Positions 23,465 through 32,291 of a DNA stretch of 41,780 bases are shown one piece after another. Positions within the stretch are counted from its first letter, which is position 1, and each line of letters opens with the position of its first letter. Made by a program: the position numbers and the translations under genes. The DNA comes from a virus, in IMG/VR virus record IMGVR_UViG_3300005915_000040, positions 1-41,780 of that record, one strand, 5' to 3'. The notes beneath the pieces are model-generated. The model was not told the origin of the DNA and did no database searches. It was given only the letters and a program-made list of their open reading frames with translations.

Positions 23465-24310
23465 ATGGCAAGAAAAAAAGATTTAAGTAAAGAGACCACC
23501 TTGGTCGTACCGCAAACAGTGAATGAAGTTCCGTCTTTTATGCAAGATGAAGAAGTCACCGGAGTTGAGGATTTAAAGCAGTATATAACTCCGCCGTTCA
23601 TTAAGCTTATACAGAAACAAGCTTCTGACGAACTATTAAAAGAGTTTTCAAAAGGCGACATCGTTCTTTCCCCGTCAAAAGCTATTATAGCTGAAATGCC
23701 TTTAGATAAGAAAGGCCGCCAAATTGAAGGAGAGATGCCTTCGTTTATGTTTACTCCTCTGTTATTCTATGTTGAATGGGCGACATGGAATTCGATTAAG
23801 CTTAAAGGAACTGAGCCTACGATCGTGTATCGTACAATCGACGAGAATGATCCTATCGTGGCGAAAGCTCGAAACCCTAAGTTGCGAGCAGAGCCTCACC
23901 CTAATTACCCGGATGATCGTAAGTATGATCGTCACAATGTTGAGCATTTGAACTTTCTCATATCACTAAGAGATCATCCGTTAGGTTCTGATCCTATTAT
24001 TTTAAGTTTTTCAAAAGGTAACTGGTTCGCTGGTAGCCGATTTGCGTCGCTTATTAGCATGCGAAAAGCTGCGTTGTATGGGTGTGTCTTTCAAGCAACC
24101 CTTGCTCTTCGGCCTAATCCTTCTGGTGATTATTATGGACTTGATATAAGTAATCCTGATGACGGGAACTCATGGGTAAGTGAAGAAGAGTATGAAGTGT
24201 TTAAAGAGAAGCATCTTGAGTTAAAGAGGTTTCATGACAAAGCATTGATTCGTGCTTCGTATGAGCCCGACCAAGACCCGTCTGAAAGACCAGCTACTGA
24301 AGATTTTTAA
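23465..24310 (+). CDS. Conserved phage replication-module protein, possible ssDNA-binding protein
   Basis: A 281-residue protein. AAAGGA at 23452-23457 supports the ATG at 23465 (MARKKDLSKE); the frame continues upstream through the 7-bp repeats but that start has poor spacing. Features include TPPFIKLIQKQASDELL, SFMFTPLLFYVEWATWN, ILSFSKGNWFAGSRFASLI and GDYYGLDISNP. The C-terminus is acidic and ends EDF, recalling the acidic tips of SSB-type proteins. I have seen this pattern in phage replication clusters next to polymerase and primase, but the biochemical role is not known to me; ssDNA binding is a weak inference. Confidence 0.6.
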   Translation: MARKKDLSKETTLVVPQTVNEVPSFMQDEEVTGVEDLKQYITPPFIKLIQKQASDELLKEFSKGDIVLSPSKAIIAEMPLDKKGRQIEGEMPSFMFTPLLFYVEWATWNSIKLKGTEPTIVYRTIDENDPIVAKARNPKLRAEPHPNYPDDRKYDRHNVEHLNFLISLRDHPLGSDPIILSFSKGNWFAGSRFASLISMRKAALYGCVFQATLALRPNPSGDYYGLDISNPDDGNSWVSEEEYEVFKEKHLELKRFHDKALIRASYEPDQDPSERPATEDF

Positions 24311-24330
24311 TTAAAAGTTATAGTACTATA

Positions 24331-24360
24331 AGCAGCAGCTATCTTATAGCTGCTGCTACC
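24331..24360 (+). terminator. Strong hairpin between replication genes
   Basis: AGCAGCAGCTAT at 24331-24342 pairs perfectly with ATAGCTGCTGCT at 24346-24357 across a CTT loop, a 12-bp stem. The following ACCTTTAAA has only a short T run, so it may be a weak terminator, a processing or stability hairpin, or an attenuator before the primase-helicase gene. Confidence 0.55.
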
Positions 24361-24389
24361 TTTAAACGCTTTCTAAAACGGCGGAAATA

Positions 24390-27260
24390 ATGAATGATCA
24401 AATCCATATAATCAACGTAATCAATGAGTTAGATCGTTGCGGAATAAAGTATGAGTTTGCTACTGATAATGAAGTAAAGACTTGCTGCCCGTTTCATAAA
24501 GACAAAACTCCAAGTTGCAGTATCAATACTGAAAAAAATCTATTCAAGTGTCATACCGCTGTGTGTAATGCTAAAGGTGACATAGTTACTTTCTTAGCTA
24601 AAGCACTTAAAACAACAAGAAGAGTAATTTGGGAAGACCTATCTACAAGATATGAATTATCAGCATCTAAAACGATTAATGCTTCAGTGATAGAAAAATA
24701 TCACGAAGCAATTTGGAAAGCTAAACCGTTATTAAAAGAGCTGTATAATAGAGGTGTCACAGACGAAATGATTCGTAAGCACCGGTTAGGGTTTGATGAC
24801 GGTCGAATTTCGATCCCAGTTTATAACGAGAATAATCTTGTAGTAAATGTTAGACGATATTCTCCAGGAGCACCTGGTCCGGAGAAAATGAAAAACAAAC
24901 GCGGCCATGGTAAAATCAGGCTTTATCCAGTTGAGCAACTTAAGTATGATACGATAATTCTATGTGGTGGAGAGATTAAGGCCATCGTAGCTGCTTCACT
25001 TCTAAATAAACATAAAATAGGTGCGATTACTGCAACTGCTGGTGAAGGTAACTGGCACAAAGATCTCAGCGCTCAACTTAAAGATAAAAAAGTGTACGTG
25101 TGTTTTGACATAGATTCAGCAGGAACAGTCGGAGCAAATAATGTTAGTACTCAACTTAAAGCTAGTGCAAAATGGATCGGTATAGTAGAGTTGACACTTG
25201 ATGTTGATCAATATCCAAATGGTGACATAAATGACTATTTCGGCGTTGAAAAGAAAACCGCAAACGACTTTCTTAAGTTACTCAAAGACGTTAAAGAATG
25301 GACTGTCAAACTTAAGCAGTCTATAAATATGTCTGAAGAACCGATTGATCTACACTTAAATCAGGCCTCTCACGCGAAGTACACTGGCGAAAGAATTAAA
25401 CTAAACGCTACAGTGACTGCTATGGACACTGCACCTTATGTTATTCCGAAAAGAATCCGTGTTAGTTGTCAGAGAAATCAACCGTTGTGCGGGGCATGCC
25501 CGGTGTTTGCTAAGCAGTCTAATGAGTTAAACGAAGTATTAATGGAGATCCCAGCGGAGTCGCCTGCTATTCTTGAAATGGTAGCAACTTCAAAAGCAAC
25601 ACAACGAGATTCGATTATGCTTGGTTTACAACTACCAATGTGTAAAGTCGTAGAGTTAATACCAGATCAGTTTTATAACGTTGAAGATGTTCGTTTATCT
25701 CCTCAGTTAGAAATTAGTTCGAGAGCAGTCGATGATATCCTACAACCCGCTTTATGTGTTGGGCATGAGTTAGAAACTAACGAGTCGTATACATTCACTG
25801 GTAGAATGTACCCGCACCCAAAATCGCAGCAGTCAGTGATTCTTGCTAGTAGCTATGAAACAACCTCTGACGCGTTATCAAGTTATGAACCTTCTGTTGC
25901 TGAGCTTGAAAATTTAAAACTTTTTCAACCAAAGAAATGGACTGTGGAAAGTATAGAGGAAAAGCTCAATGATATCTACGGTGACTTATCAGCTAATGTT
26001 ACTCATATTTTTCAACGAAAGCGCTTGCACTTAGCTATCGATCTTACTTATCATAGTGTGCTGCTATTTAAGTTTGATCAAAAATTGATTAAAGGATGGG
26101 TTGAGCTATTAATTGCAGGCGATAGTTCTCAAGGTAAGTCAGAAACCATTCTTAGATTGATGGAGCATTACGGACTAGGCGAACGTGTAGAGTGTAAGAA
26201 CGCTACTGTCGCAGGTTTACTTGGTGGGTTACAACAAATGAACTCAAGTAATAGATGGTTCGTAACTTGGGGTATAATACCTACTCATGACAAACGTCTT
26301 GTAATACTCGAAGAGATCAAAGGAACAAGTACAGACGTTATTGGTAAGTTAACAGATATGAGGTCGTCGGGCGTCGCAGAATTACCGAAAATCGAAAAAA
26401 GAAGAACACACGCTCGAACACGCCTGATTGCAGTTAGTAATCCACGAAGTGACATGCCCTTATCTGCGTATAATTTTGGAATCGAAGCTATTAAAGAATT
26501 GATTGGTGGGTTAGAAGACATTCGTAGGTTTGATTTTTCGATTTTAACTTCCGCTGATGAAATTGACGTTGATACTCTTAATCAGCTACAACGGTATCGG
26601 CCTAAGATTAAACATAAGTATAAGGACAAAGAATGTAAAGAACTTATTTTGTGGGCTTGGACTAGAAAACCAGAGCAAGTAATATTTACATCTGAAGCAA
26701 CCGATTTTGCTTTAGTTGAAGCTACTAGACTATGCTCGATCTTCACCGAATTAATCCCTATTGTAGATCGCGGGTCAATGCGGTTTAAAATATGCCGATT
26801 AGCTATATCTCTAGCTTGTAGAACATTTTCAAATCATAATCTACGTTCAGTTAAAGTCAGAAAGTGCCACGTTGAATACATCACTAAATTTTTAGAGGAG
26901 ACTTATTCAGAAAGTATGTTTGGGTATAAAGATTTTAGTGATGCGATCAGTGCTAATAGCAAGTTATTAAACCCTGAGATTTTAAAGACTCATATACTAC
27001 AGTCACCATTTCCCAGTGATTTCATCCAACAGCTGTTGTATAATAACGAAATTGAATTTAGAGATATATGTGATTGGTGCGGCTGGGAGAAAGGACCGAC
27101 CGCACAACTACTGTCGTTGTTTGTTCGTAAAAATGCGCTGCGTAGAGATGGAAGAGGTTACAGAAAAACGCCAAGTTTTATTCAGTTTCTAAAGGGGTTG
27201 CTCGTATCCAAGGAATTGGAAATATGTAAACGACCAGAGTTTATAGAAGAGGAATTTTAA
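24390..27260 (+). CDS. DnaG-type primase fused to MCM-like AAA+ helicase
   Basis: A 956-residue fusion. N-terminus: CHC2-type zinc finger with C33, H36, C54 and C59 (CCPFHKDKTPSCS, LFKCHTAVCN), then a TOPRIM domain with GGE at 193-195 and FDIDSAG at 239-245. Middle, about 330-490: an OB-fold-like region with a C360, C367, C370 cysteine group. C-terminus: an AAA+ domain with Walker A GDSSQGKSE 577-585, Walker B RLVILEE 636-642, sensor 1 AVSNP 681-685 and arginine-finger-type EDIRRFDFSI 709-718. The Zn/OB plus NATVAGL and RFDF order matches MCM helicases, not DnaB. It would prime and unwind DNA. Only a weak GCGGA precedes the ATG. Confidence 0.85.
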   Translation: MNDQIHIINVINELDRCGIKYEFATDNEVKTCCPFHKDKTPSCSINTEKNLFKCHTAVCNAKGDIVTFLAKALKTTRRVIWEDLSTRYELSASKTINASVIEKYHEAIWKAKPLLKELYNRGVTDEMIRKHRLGFDDGRISIPVYNENNLVVNVRRYSPGAPGPEKMKNKRGHGKIRLYPVEQLKYDTIILCGGEIKAIVAASLLNKHKIGAITATAGEGNWHKDLSAQLKDKKVYVCFDIDSAGTVGANNVSTQLKASAKWIGIVELTLDVDQYPNGDINDYFGVEKKTANDFLKLLKDVKEWTVKLKQSINMSEEPIDLHLNQASHAKYTGERIKLNATVTAMDTAPYVIPKRIRVSCQRNQPLCGACPVFAKQSNELNEVLMEIPAESPAILEMVATSKATQRDSIMLGLQLPMCKVVELIPDQFYNVEDVRLSPQLEISSRAVDDILQPALCVGHELETNESYTFTGRMYPHPKSQQSVILASSYETTSDALSSYEPSVAELENLKLFQPKKWTVESIEEKLNDIYGDLSANVTHIFQRKRLHLAIDLTYHSVLLFKFDQKLIKGWVELLIAGDSSQGKSETILRLMEHYGLGERVECKNATVAGLLGGLQQMNSSNRWFVTWGIIPTHDKRLVILEEIKGTSTDVIGKLTDMRSSGVAELPKIEKRRTHARTRLIAVSNPRSDMPLSAYNFGIEAIKELIGGLEDIRRFDFSILTSADEIDVDTLNQLQRYRPKIKHKYKDKECKELILWAWTRKPEQVIFTSEATDFALVEATRLCSIFTELIPIVDRGSMRFKICRLAISLACRTFSNHNLRSVKVRKCHVEYITKFLEETYSESMFGYKDFSDAISANSKLLNPEILKTHILQSPFPSDFIQQLLYNNEIEFRDICDWCGWEKGPTAQLLSLFVRKNALRRDGRGYRKTPSFIQFLKGLLVSKELEICKRPEFIEEEF

Positions 27261-28025
27261 ATGTCACTCCAATTAATCAACGGCGACTGCCTTGAAGAGA
27301 TGAAAAATATCGAACCCGGCAGTGTGGATTTAGTGATGGCCGATCCCCCTTTCAATCTTGTAGAGAAGATGGGTGGAAGCATACATTTATTTAGACAATC
27401 CGAAAAAAGCGGCGACGGTACTTATGATGCTGATACAATGGGATACGATACAGGTTTTGATCAGCTTAAATGGCTCAGTGTGGCACTAAGTACACTGAAA
27501 AAAGGCGGGCATATTATCATCTTTAACGACTGGGAAAACATGGGGGCTATTTCAGGTGAACTAAGAAAGCATAGAGCTGTAGTAAAATCTTTGAATCACT
27601 GGCAGAAAACAAACCCACAACCTGCTGAATGGAAGAGGAGATTTGTTCCAGGTAGAGAGTATTTTATACATGCCGTAAAGAAGGGAAGATATACTTTTAA
27701 TTTAAACAGTATTCATCACGGAGATTTTGTGATGGGTTTGACTCCAGGAAAAGAAAAGATTTACGGAAACCATCCAAATCAAAAACCTATTAAATTGATG
27801 TCAGAGATAGTTGAAATATTAACAAATGAAGGTGACACAGTTTTAGATCCGTTTATGGGGTCAGGGACTACCGGCGTAGCGTGTGTGAATTTAAAGAGGA
27901 ACTTTATAGGGATTGAACTTGATACATTTTATTTCGACGATGCGGCATTACGTATCGATCCGAATTATAAAAACCCTAAAGATAAACGTATCGATGATAA
28001 GCTCGATAAATATTTTGGAAAGTAG
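27261..28025 (+). CDS. Beta-class DNA methyltransferase (N6-adenine or N4-cytosine)
   Basis: A 254-residue enzyme starting immediately after the primase stop. Motif IV ADPPFNL is near residues 27-33 and motif [14 protein letters not shown] is near 196-208. The order IV then I, with the target-recognition region between, is the beta-class arrangement. DPPF fits either adenine-N6 or cytosine-N4 methylation. No restriction endonuclease lies beside it, so it is probably an orphan modification enzyme protecting phage DNA from host restriction or marking replication. The sequence specificity cannot be read from the sequence. Confidence 0.85.
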   Translation: MSLQLINGDCLEEMKNIEPGSVDLVMADPPFNLVEKMGGSIHLFRQSEKSGDGTYDADTMGYDTGFDQLKWLSVALSTLKKGGHIIIFNDWENMGAISGELRKHRAVVKSLNHWQKTNPQPAEWKRRFVPGREYFIHAVKKGRYTFNLNSIHHGDFVMGLTPGKEKIYGNHPNQKPIKLMSEIVEILTNEGDTVLDPFMGSGTTGVACVNLKRNFIGIELDTFYFDDAALRIDPNYKNPKDKRIDDKLDKYFGK

Positions 28026-28038
28026 AAAGGACGATAAA

Positions 28039-28284
28039 ATGAAAGCATGGGTTGTCGACAGTGGATGCGTTTCCGATGGATGTCTGCTTGTGTATGCTGA
28101 AACATGTAACAAAGCTCGATATGCCAGCTTGGATTTCGCTATAGGATTTATGTCAGAGTATGAATATGTAAGGGCGCGACGTTCGCCTATGTTTGATCAT
28201 TGGTATACCAGCAAAAAGATCGTTAGTACCAATGAGGAATTACCAAACGATGCACCGAAATTTTACTGCGAAGAGGAGTTTTAA
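28039..28284 (+). CDS. Small phage protein of unknown function
   Basis: An 81-residue protein starting MKAWVVDSGCVSDGC; GAAAGGA at 28025-28031 fixes the ATG at 28039 although the frame is open further upstream within the methyltransferase gene. The beginning resembles small phage proteins with a conserved opening strand followed by a turn (VVDSGCVSDG), and the C-terminus is acidic (FYCEEEF). Four Cys residues are scattered, not in a zinc pattern. It lies between two methyltransferase genes. No function can be assigned. Confidence 0.6.
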   Translation: MKAWVVDSGCVSDGCLLVYAETCNKARYASLDFAIGFMSEYEYVRARRSPMFDHWYTSKKIVSTNEELPNDAPKFYCEEEF

Positions 28285-28285
28285 A

Positions 28286-28444
28286 ATGGCAAATATAAAT
28301 TTCGAATTTAAAGAGTGCCAATCGTGCAAGGCTAAATCGGGAACCCCGATTTTGTGTATAAGCTGTTTGCACAATCAATATGTTATCAATAAGCTTACAG
28401 ATGTGCTAAAGGATGTACAAAAATTAGCCAAGGAGGTGACATAG
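28286..28444 (+). CDS. Small zinc-ribbon-like protein
   Basis: A 52-residue protein with GAGGAG upstream at about 28272 and ATG at 28286, one base after the previous stop. It has two CxxC pairs, CQSC and CISC, separated by about 11 residues, as in a minimal zinc ribbon, followed by an amphipathic helix (VINKLTDVLKDVQKLAKEV). Such proteins often bind nucleic acid or act as small adaptors. The partner is unknown. Confidence 0.6.
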   Translation: MANINFEFKECQSCKAKSGTPILCISCLHNQYVINKLTDVLKDVQKLAKEVT

Positions 28445-28445
28445 C

Positions 28446-29309
28446 GTGAGTAAATCAACAAGATTGACAGGTCCTTTAAAGTGGCACGGTGGTAAATACT
28501 ATTTGGCGAAATGGATTCTCAGTTTAATGCCTCCGCACTTGCACTACGTTGAAGCATATGCCGGTGGGTTACAGGTACTAATGGCTAAAGACCCGTTTGA
28601 CCCTAGACATGAATGGAGCAAAAAATGGTTTTCTGATTCGTCTGAAAAAGGATGCAGCGAAGTTGTTAATGATCTTAATAAAGATCTGATGAATTTTTGG
28701 TATGTGATGCAGGATGTAAGAGCGTTTAAGAAGTTTCAACGAATAGCTGAAGCGATACCAATTTCACAAGATCAATATGAAAAGGCAAATATAGTTCCTA
28801 CACGTGAATTGGATGTTAAAGCAGCAGTTGCATTTTTTGTAAGGTGCAGGCAGTCACGTGCTGGAAATTTTGGCAGTTTTAGCCCTTTGGGACGCACTGG
28901 CACAGCAAGGGGAATGAGTGTTAACTCTTCCCACTGGCTGCATAGTATTGATGGACTTGACGATGTGCATGAGCGCTTAAAGACTGTTGTAGTTCTGTGC
29001 GATGATGCACTAAAAATCATCAAGCGCGAAGACTGCAAACGCACATTGTTTTATCTTGACCCTCCATATGTTCACAGCACTCGCGTTGAGAAAGATGTAT
29101 ATTGTTACGAAATGACTTATGAAGACCATGAGAAGATGCTAAAGGTTATTTCAAAGTGCAGCGGATCAGTTATGTTATCTGGATACTCCAATGATTTGTA
29201 TGATACTAAATTAAAAGATTGGAACAGGCACGACCATAAAATTGCTAAAGCTTCTAGTGGGCAATATATCAAACCCGTAGCAGTCGAATCTTTATGGTGT
29301 AATTTTTAG
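28446..29309 (+). CDS. Dam-like D12-class N6-adenine DNA methyltransferase
   Basis: A 287-residue enzyme starting at GTG 28446 (protein MSKSTRLTG), with a near-ideal Shine-Dalgarno AAGGAGGTG at 28429-28437. LKWHGGKYYLAKWIL is the family's opening (KWxGGK), YVEAYAGG is motif I, and YLDPPYV near residues 203-209 is motif IV. This I-then-IV order is alpha-class Dam/MT-D12. The typical target is GATC, but that cannot be shown here. It is a second, unrelated orphan adenine methyltransferase in the same operon as the beta-class one, pointing to strong restriction pressure. Confidence 0.85.
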   Translation: MSKSTRLTGPLKWHGGKYYLAKWILSLMPPHLHYVEAYAGGLQVLMAKDPFDPRHEWSKKWFSDSSEKGCSEVVNDLNKDLMNFWYVMQDVRAFKKFQRIAEAIPISQDQYEKANIVPTRELDVKAAVAFFVRCRQSRAGNFGSFSPLGRTGTARGMSVNSSHWLHSIDGLDDVHERLKTVVVLCDDALKIIKREDCKRTLFYLDPPYVHSTRVEKDVYCYEMTYEDHEKMLKVISKCSGSVMLSGYSNDLYDTKLKDWNRHDHKIAKASSGQYIKPVAVESLWCNF

Positions 29310-29317
29310 GAGGTGAC

Positions 29318-29809
29318 ATGAGTACTTCAAGATATATCAAAAAGTTGAAGACGTTTGCTGCAATGAGTCACTCACTCAACGATTTGTCGACGTGCAAGCG
29401 CACTTCAGTTAGTGCAATTATATTTCCAATTGATTGTTCACAAGTCTATTCAATTGGCTACAATGGACCGTCTGCTGGATTGTCGAATGAAAGCTGCACG
29501 AATATAAAAGATCACTGTGGTTGTGTGCACGCTGAAATAAATGCACTTATTAAGTTCAGTCCGATGGGTGCTAAACCTAGTTTGCTGTATTGTGACACAA
29601 TGCCGTGCGTCCGATGCGCAAGCGCAATTTTAAACTGTGATAAAGTTATTGGAGTACTGTGGAAAGATCCGTATCGTAATAAGCTAGGCGAAGATCTGCT
29701 GCGTAAGACTCTGCGCATTCATGTTATTAATATTATTGCTTTGAATATATGTAGCGGAGTGATTAACGATTGGATTTCAATGAGTAAGCCTTGTAATGCA
29801 TCTATGTAG
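29318..29809 (+). CDS. dCMP/cytidine deaminase family protein
   Basis: A 163-residue protein with AGGAGGTGAC upstream. CVHAEINAL holds His71, Ala72 and catalytic Glu73, and MPCVRCASAI holds Cys97 and Cys100, so the zinc triad of the cytidine/deoxycytidylate deaminase fold is complete. Preceding IGYNGPSAGLSNESC matches the dCMP-deaminase substrate loop. It likely converts dCMP to dUMP for thymidylate supply during phage replication, next to the polymerase gene. The C-terminal about 40 residues look like the normal end of the fold. Confidence 0.85.
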   Translation: MSTSRYIKKLKTFAAMSHSLNDLSTCKRTSVSAIIFPIDCSQVYSIGYNGPSAGLSNESCTNIKDHCGCVHAEINALIKFSPMGAKPSLLYCDTMPCVRCASAILNCDKVIGVLWKDPYRNKLGEDLLRKTLRIHVINIIALNICSGVINDWISMSKPCNASM

Positions 29810-29818
29810 GAATGTAAA

Positions 29819-29995
29819 ATGAGAGATAAACCGATGTACCGTGACATTCCAACAATTCCAGATTGTTTTGGCACTGTTACTAGTTGTCAAGAACAAGCAG
29901 AGAATTGATGCCGCGATTGTTATTGGTTATGGTTAAACGAATGCTTAAGCATAAGGCCACGTGATATAGTAACAGATGACAGGAATGTAAAATGA
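29819..29995 (+). pseudogene. Cys-rich small ORF interrupted by in-frame TGA
   Basis: From ATG 29819 the frame reads MRDKPMYRDIPTIPDCFGT... to TGA at 29906-29908 (codon 30), then stays open as CRDCYWLWLNEC...DDRNVK until TGA 29993-29995, which overlaps the next start by ATGA. The two halves together make a DCFGT...CxxC...C zinc-type pattern, a common layout in small phage and bacterial proteins, and the frame ends precisely at the next gene's start. This argues that the TGA breaks a once-complete 58-codon gene, or is read through, or is a sequencing error. AGGAATG precedes the start. Confidence 0.55.
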
Positions 29996-30327
29996 TATAC
30001 TTAGCATCTCCATATAGCCACGACGATCCAAAAATCAGAGAAGAAAGATTTAACAAAGTGAATAAGGCAGCAGCTAGCTTGATGTCACAAGGCTTAATAA
30101 TATTTAGCCCAATAAGTCATACTCACCCAATAGCACTAGCAGGTGCGCTACCTTTAGGATGGGCTTTTTGGCATGAATATGATTATGAATTTATATCAAT
30201 GTGTAACAAGGTGTTAGTTTTAAAATTAGAAGGATGGGAAAATTCAATTGGAGTAAACGCTGAAATTGCAATTGCGCAGGAATTATGTATTGAAATTGAA
30301 TATATTGATGACAGGAATGTAAAATGA
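29992..30327 (+). CDS. DUF1937 / nucleoside 2-deoxyribosyltransferase-like protein
   Basis: A 111-residue protein matching the DUF1937 pattern: MIYLASPYSHDDPKIREERF at the start, FSPISHTHPIALAG, LGWAFWHEYDYEFI and LKLEGWENSIGVNAEIAIA near the end. The fold resembles the nucleoside deoxyribosyltransferase/TIR-like phosphoribohydrolase group; the Glu in VNAEIA is in the place of the catalytic Glu. It may process nucleosides or nucleotides. It begins at an ATGA overlap and ends with another ATGA overlap to the polymerase; both junctions share a 23-base identical sequence. Confidence 0.72.
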   Translation: MIYLASPYSHDDPKIREERFNKVNKAAASLMSQGLIIFSPISHTHPIALAGALPLGWAFWHEYDYEFISMCNKVLVLKLEGWENSIGVNAEIAIAQELCIEIEYIDDRNVK

Positions 30328-32249
30328 TAAAGTACGACAACGGTGGAATACTTGTTGAGAAATTAAGTGAACTACCGAACCTTAGTAATGCAAAGTCACT
30401 CTTTCTTGATACTGAAACTCGATCTTTTGATCCTAAAGAGAAAGCGCTTAAGCCGTATCATGGTCATCGCATCGCTGGGTTTGGAGTTACAGCGGACGAT
30501 GCTAAAAATGCATGGTATATACCGATTCGATGTGCGTATGAAAAATGGAACTTAGAATTAGAGCCTGCACTTAAATACCTTGATCAAACTATTAATTCTT
30601 GCGATGATTGGGTTAATCACAATGTGAAGTTTGATGCACATTTTTTAAGACAAGATAACATTGATTTTAACTGTCGTCTGGTAGATACTAATACTTTAGC
30701 AAAGATCGTTAATTCAGATAGATATTCGCACGCATTATCTGCACTATCTCTTGATTGGTTAGAAGAAGACATCTCAAACTACGAGCTTGAATTAAAAAAT
30801 TATCTTGCTAGCTTTAAAAGTAAGGATTACGGTGACATTCCTGGTGATATAATCGGTGAGTATGGATGTCAAGACGTTTTAACTAATCGTAAGCTATACA
30901 ACTATATGCTTAGGCGGAAACCAGAACAAGTTAACAACGTGTGGGAAACAGAGATAAAATTAACTCCAGTTCTTTTCGACATGGAAGTAGAAGGGATGCG
31001 AGTTGATCCTACACAACTTACTATACTCCAATTTCAAACTCTTAACAGATTACTTAAGCTTGAAGAGGAGCTACATAAACTAACAGGCGAATCAATTCGT
31101 CCACATACTAACTCTGACTGTTATGATGTTCTTTGTAGTAAATACGGATTACCGGTGTTAGGTCGTACTGAAAAGAACGAACCTTCATTCGATAAAGCGG
31201 CGTTAATTTCTTATATGTCATATCCAGCAGTGCGTGAGTCACAGGAACTTATGCTTATCGTTAAAAAAATTCAGTCTTATCGAAAATTAAATACTCTTAA
31301 TAACTTCTTCGTTAAGCCATACCTTGAACATCAGGTCGATGGTTTAATGCACTCTGATTATAATCAAATAGTCAGGACTGGTAGGATGTCATGTCGACGG
31401 CCTAATGCGCAACAATTATCTTATGAAGCGAAAGAATTGATTCTACCCATTAAAGGATATGACATTTCAAGTTGGGACTACGCACAGATCGAATTCAGAA
31501 TCATTGTTCACTATATAAAGGACCCTGACGCGATACAGTCTTATAAAGAAGACCCGGATACAGATTTTCATAGCTGGGTAAGCAAGCTGTGTAATATCTC
31601 AAGGAAACCAGCTAAAAGTGTGAATTTTGCTATCGCATTCGGCGGCGGTAAAGCTCGTGTTGTATCAATGTTAGCTTTAGATATGTCATTGATGAGTACA
31701 CTCGCTGATAAAATCGATCAATTAGTAGTGAGTGGAAAAATCGAAGAGTCGTTAAAAGATCAGCTCTTTTCTACACTGAGTTATAAAAAGGGTGAAAAAG
31801 TCTATAACGAATACCATAGTAAGATGCCTGGAATTAAGCGCGTAACATATGATGCAAGTAACAATCTAAAAAGTCGTGGGTACGTGTTTAACATTTACGG
31901 TAGGCGTAGGCATTTACCAGAGAAAGCTTCTTATCGAGCGTTCAACTCAATCGTGCAGTCTTGCGCTGCTGATGTCATCAAAGAGCGTACGGTTGCATTA
32001 GCTCCACGATATAACAAAACGATGCGAGAGTACGGTATTAAGTTTTTCGCGAGTGTACATGATGAAGTCGCAATGCACCAGCCGAAAGGGTTATCTAATG
32101 ATTTCACCTCGCTTAAAAAGATTAAAGCGTCTTTTGAAGACGTACCTGTGAACTTTAGAGTGCCGATGCGAATGTCCTACGGAGTGTCGTCTAAAAACTG
32201 GGCGATTGCATCAGGAGACGATGGTACAGTGGACTTGAAGAATATGTGA
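30324..32249 (+). CDS. Family A DNA polymerase with 3'-5' exonuclease
   Basis: A 641-residue polymerase. The exonuclease has motif I LDTET (D29, E31), motif II NHNVKFDAHFL and motif III YGCQDVLTNRKLY near 180-192. Polymerase motif A is DYAQIEFR near 385, motif B is RKPAKSVNFAIAFGG near 427-441, and motif C is VHDEV near 577-581. In motif B the residue equivalent to E. coli Pol I F762 is Phe and the Y766 equivalent is also Phe. There is no 5'-3' exonuclease domain; a separate gene at 37869 may supply it. This is the phage replicative polymerase. Confidence 0.93.
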   Translation: MIKYDNGGILVEKLSELPNLSNAKSLFLDTETRSFDPKEKALKPYHGHRIAGFGVTADDAKNAWYIPIRCAYEKWNLELEPALKYLDQTINSCDDWVNHNVKFDAHFLRQDNIDFNCRLVDTNTLAKIVNSDRYSHALSALSLDWLEEDISNYELELKNYLASFKSKDYGDIPGDIIGEYGCQDVLTNRKLYNYMLRRKPEQVNNVWETEIKLTPVLFDMEVEGMRVDPTQLTILQFQTLNRLLKLEEELHKLTGESIRPHTNSDCYDVLCSKYGLPVLGRTEKNEPSFDKAALISYMSYPAVRESQELMLIVKKIQSYRKLNTLNNFFVKPYLEHQVDGLMHSDYNQIVRTGRMSCRRPNAQQLSYEAKELILPIKGYDISSWDYAQIEFRIIVHYIKDPDAIQSYKEDPDTDFHSWVSKLCNISRKPAKSVNFAIAFGGGKARVVSMLALDMSLMSTLADKIDQLVVSGKIEESLKDQLFSTLSYKKGEKVYNEYHSKMPGIKRVTYDASNNLKSRGYVFNIYGRRRHLPEKASYRAFNSIVQSCAADVIKERTVALAPRYNKTMREYGIKFFASVHDEVAMHQPKGLSNDFTSLKKIKASFEDVPVNFRVPMRMSYGVSSKNWAIASGDDGTVDLKNM

Positions 32250-32252
32250 TTG

Positions 32253-32281
32253 TAAATCATTGTATACAAACGACTTATGAA
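32253..32281 (+). promoter_or_regulatory. 29-bp dyad-symmetric repeat, copy 3
   Basis: Third copy, beginning three bases after the polymerase TGA, with arms TAAATC and GACTTA. It aligns without gaps to the other three. It is paired with copy 4, 39 bp downstream. Confidence 0.55.
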
Positions 32282-32291
32282 AGATTGATTG

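Noticed and set aside
29819-29995. Genome-wide reassignment of TGA to an amino acid
   Set aside because: Many well-supported genes in the window end at TGA in ATGA overlaps or elsewhere (for example 14175, 15396, 19423, 32249), so TGA is a normal stop here.
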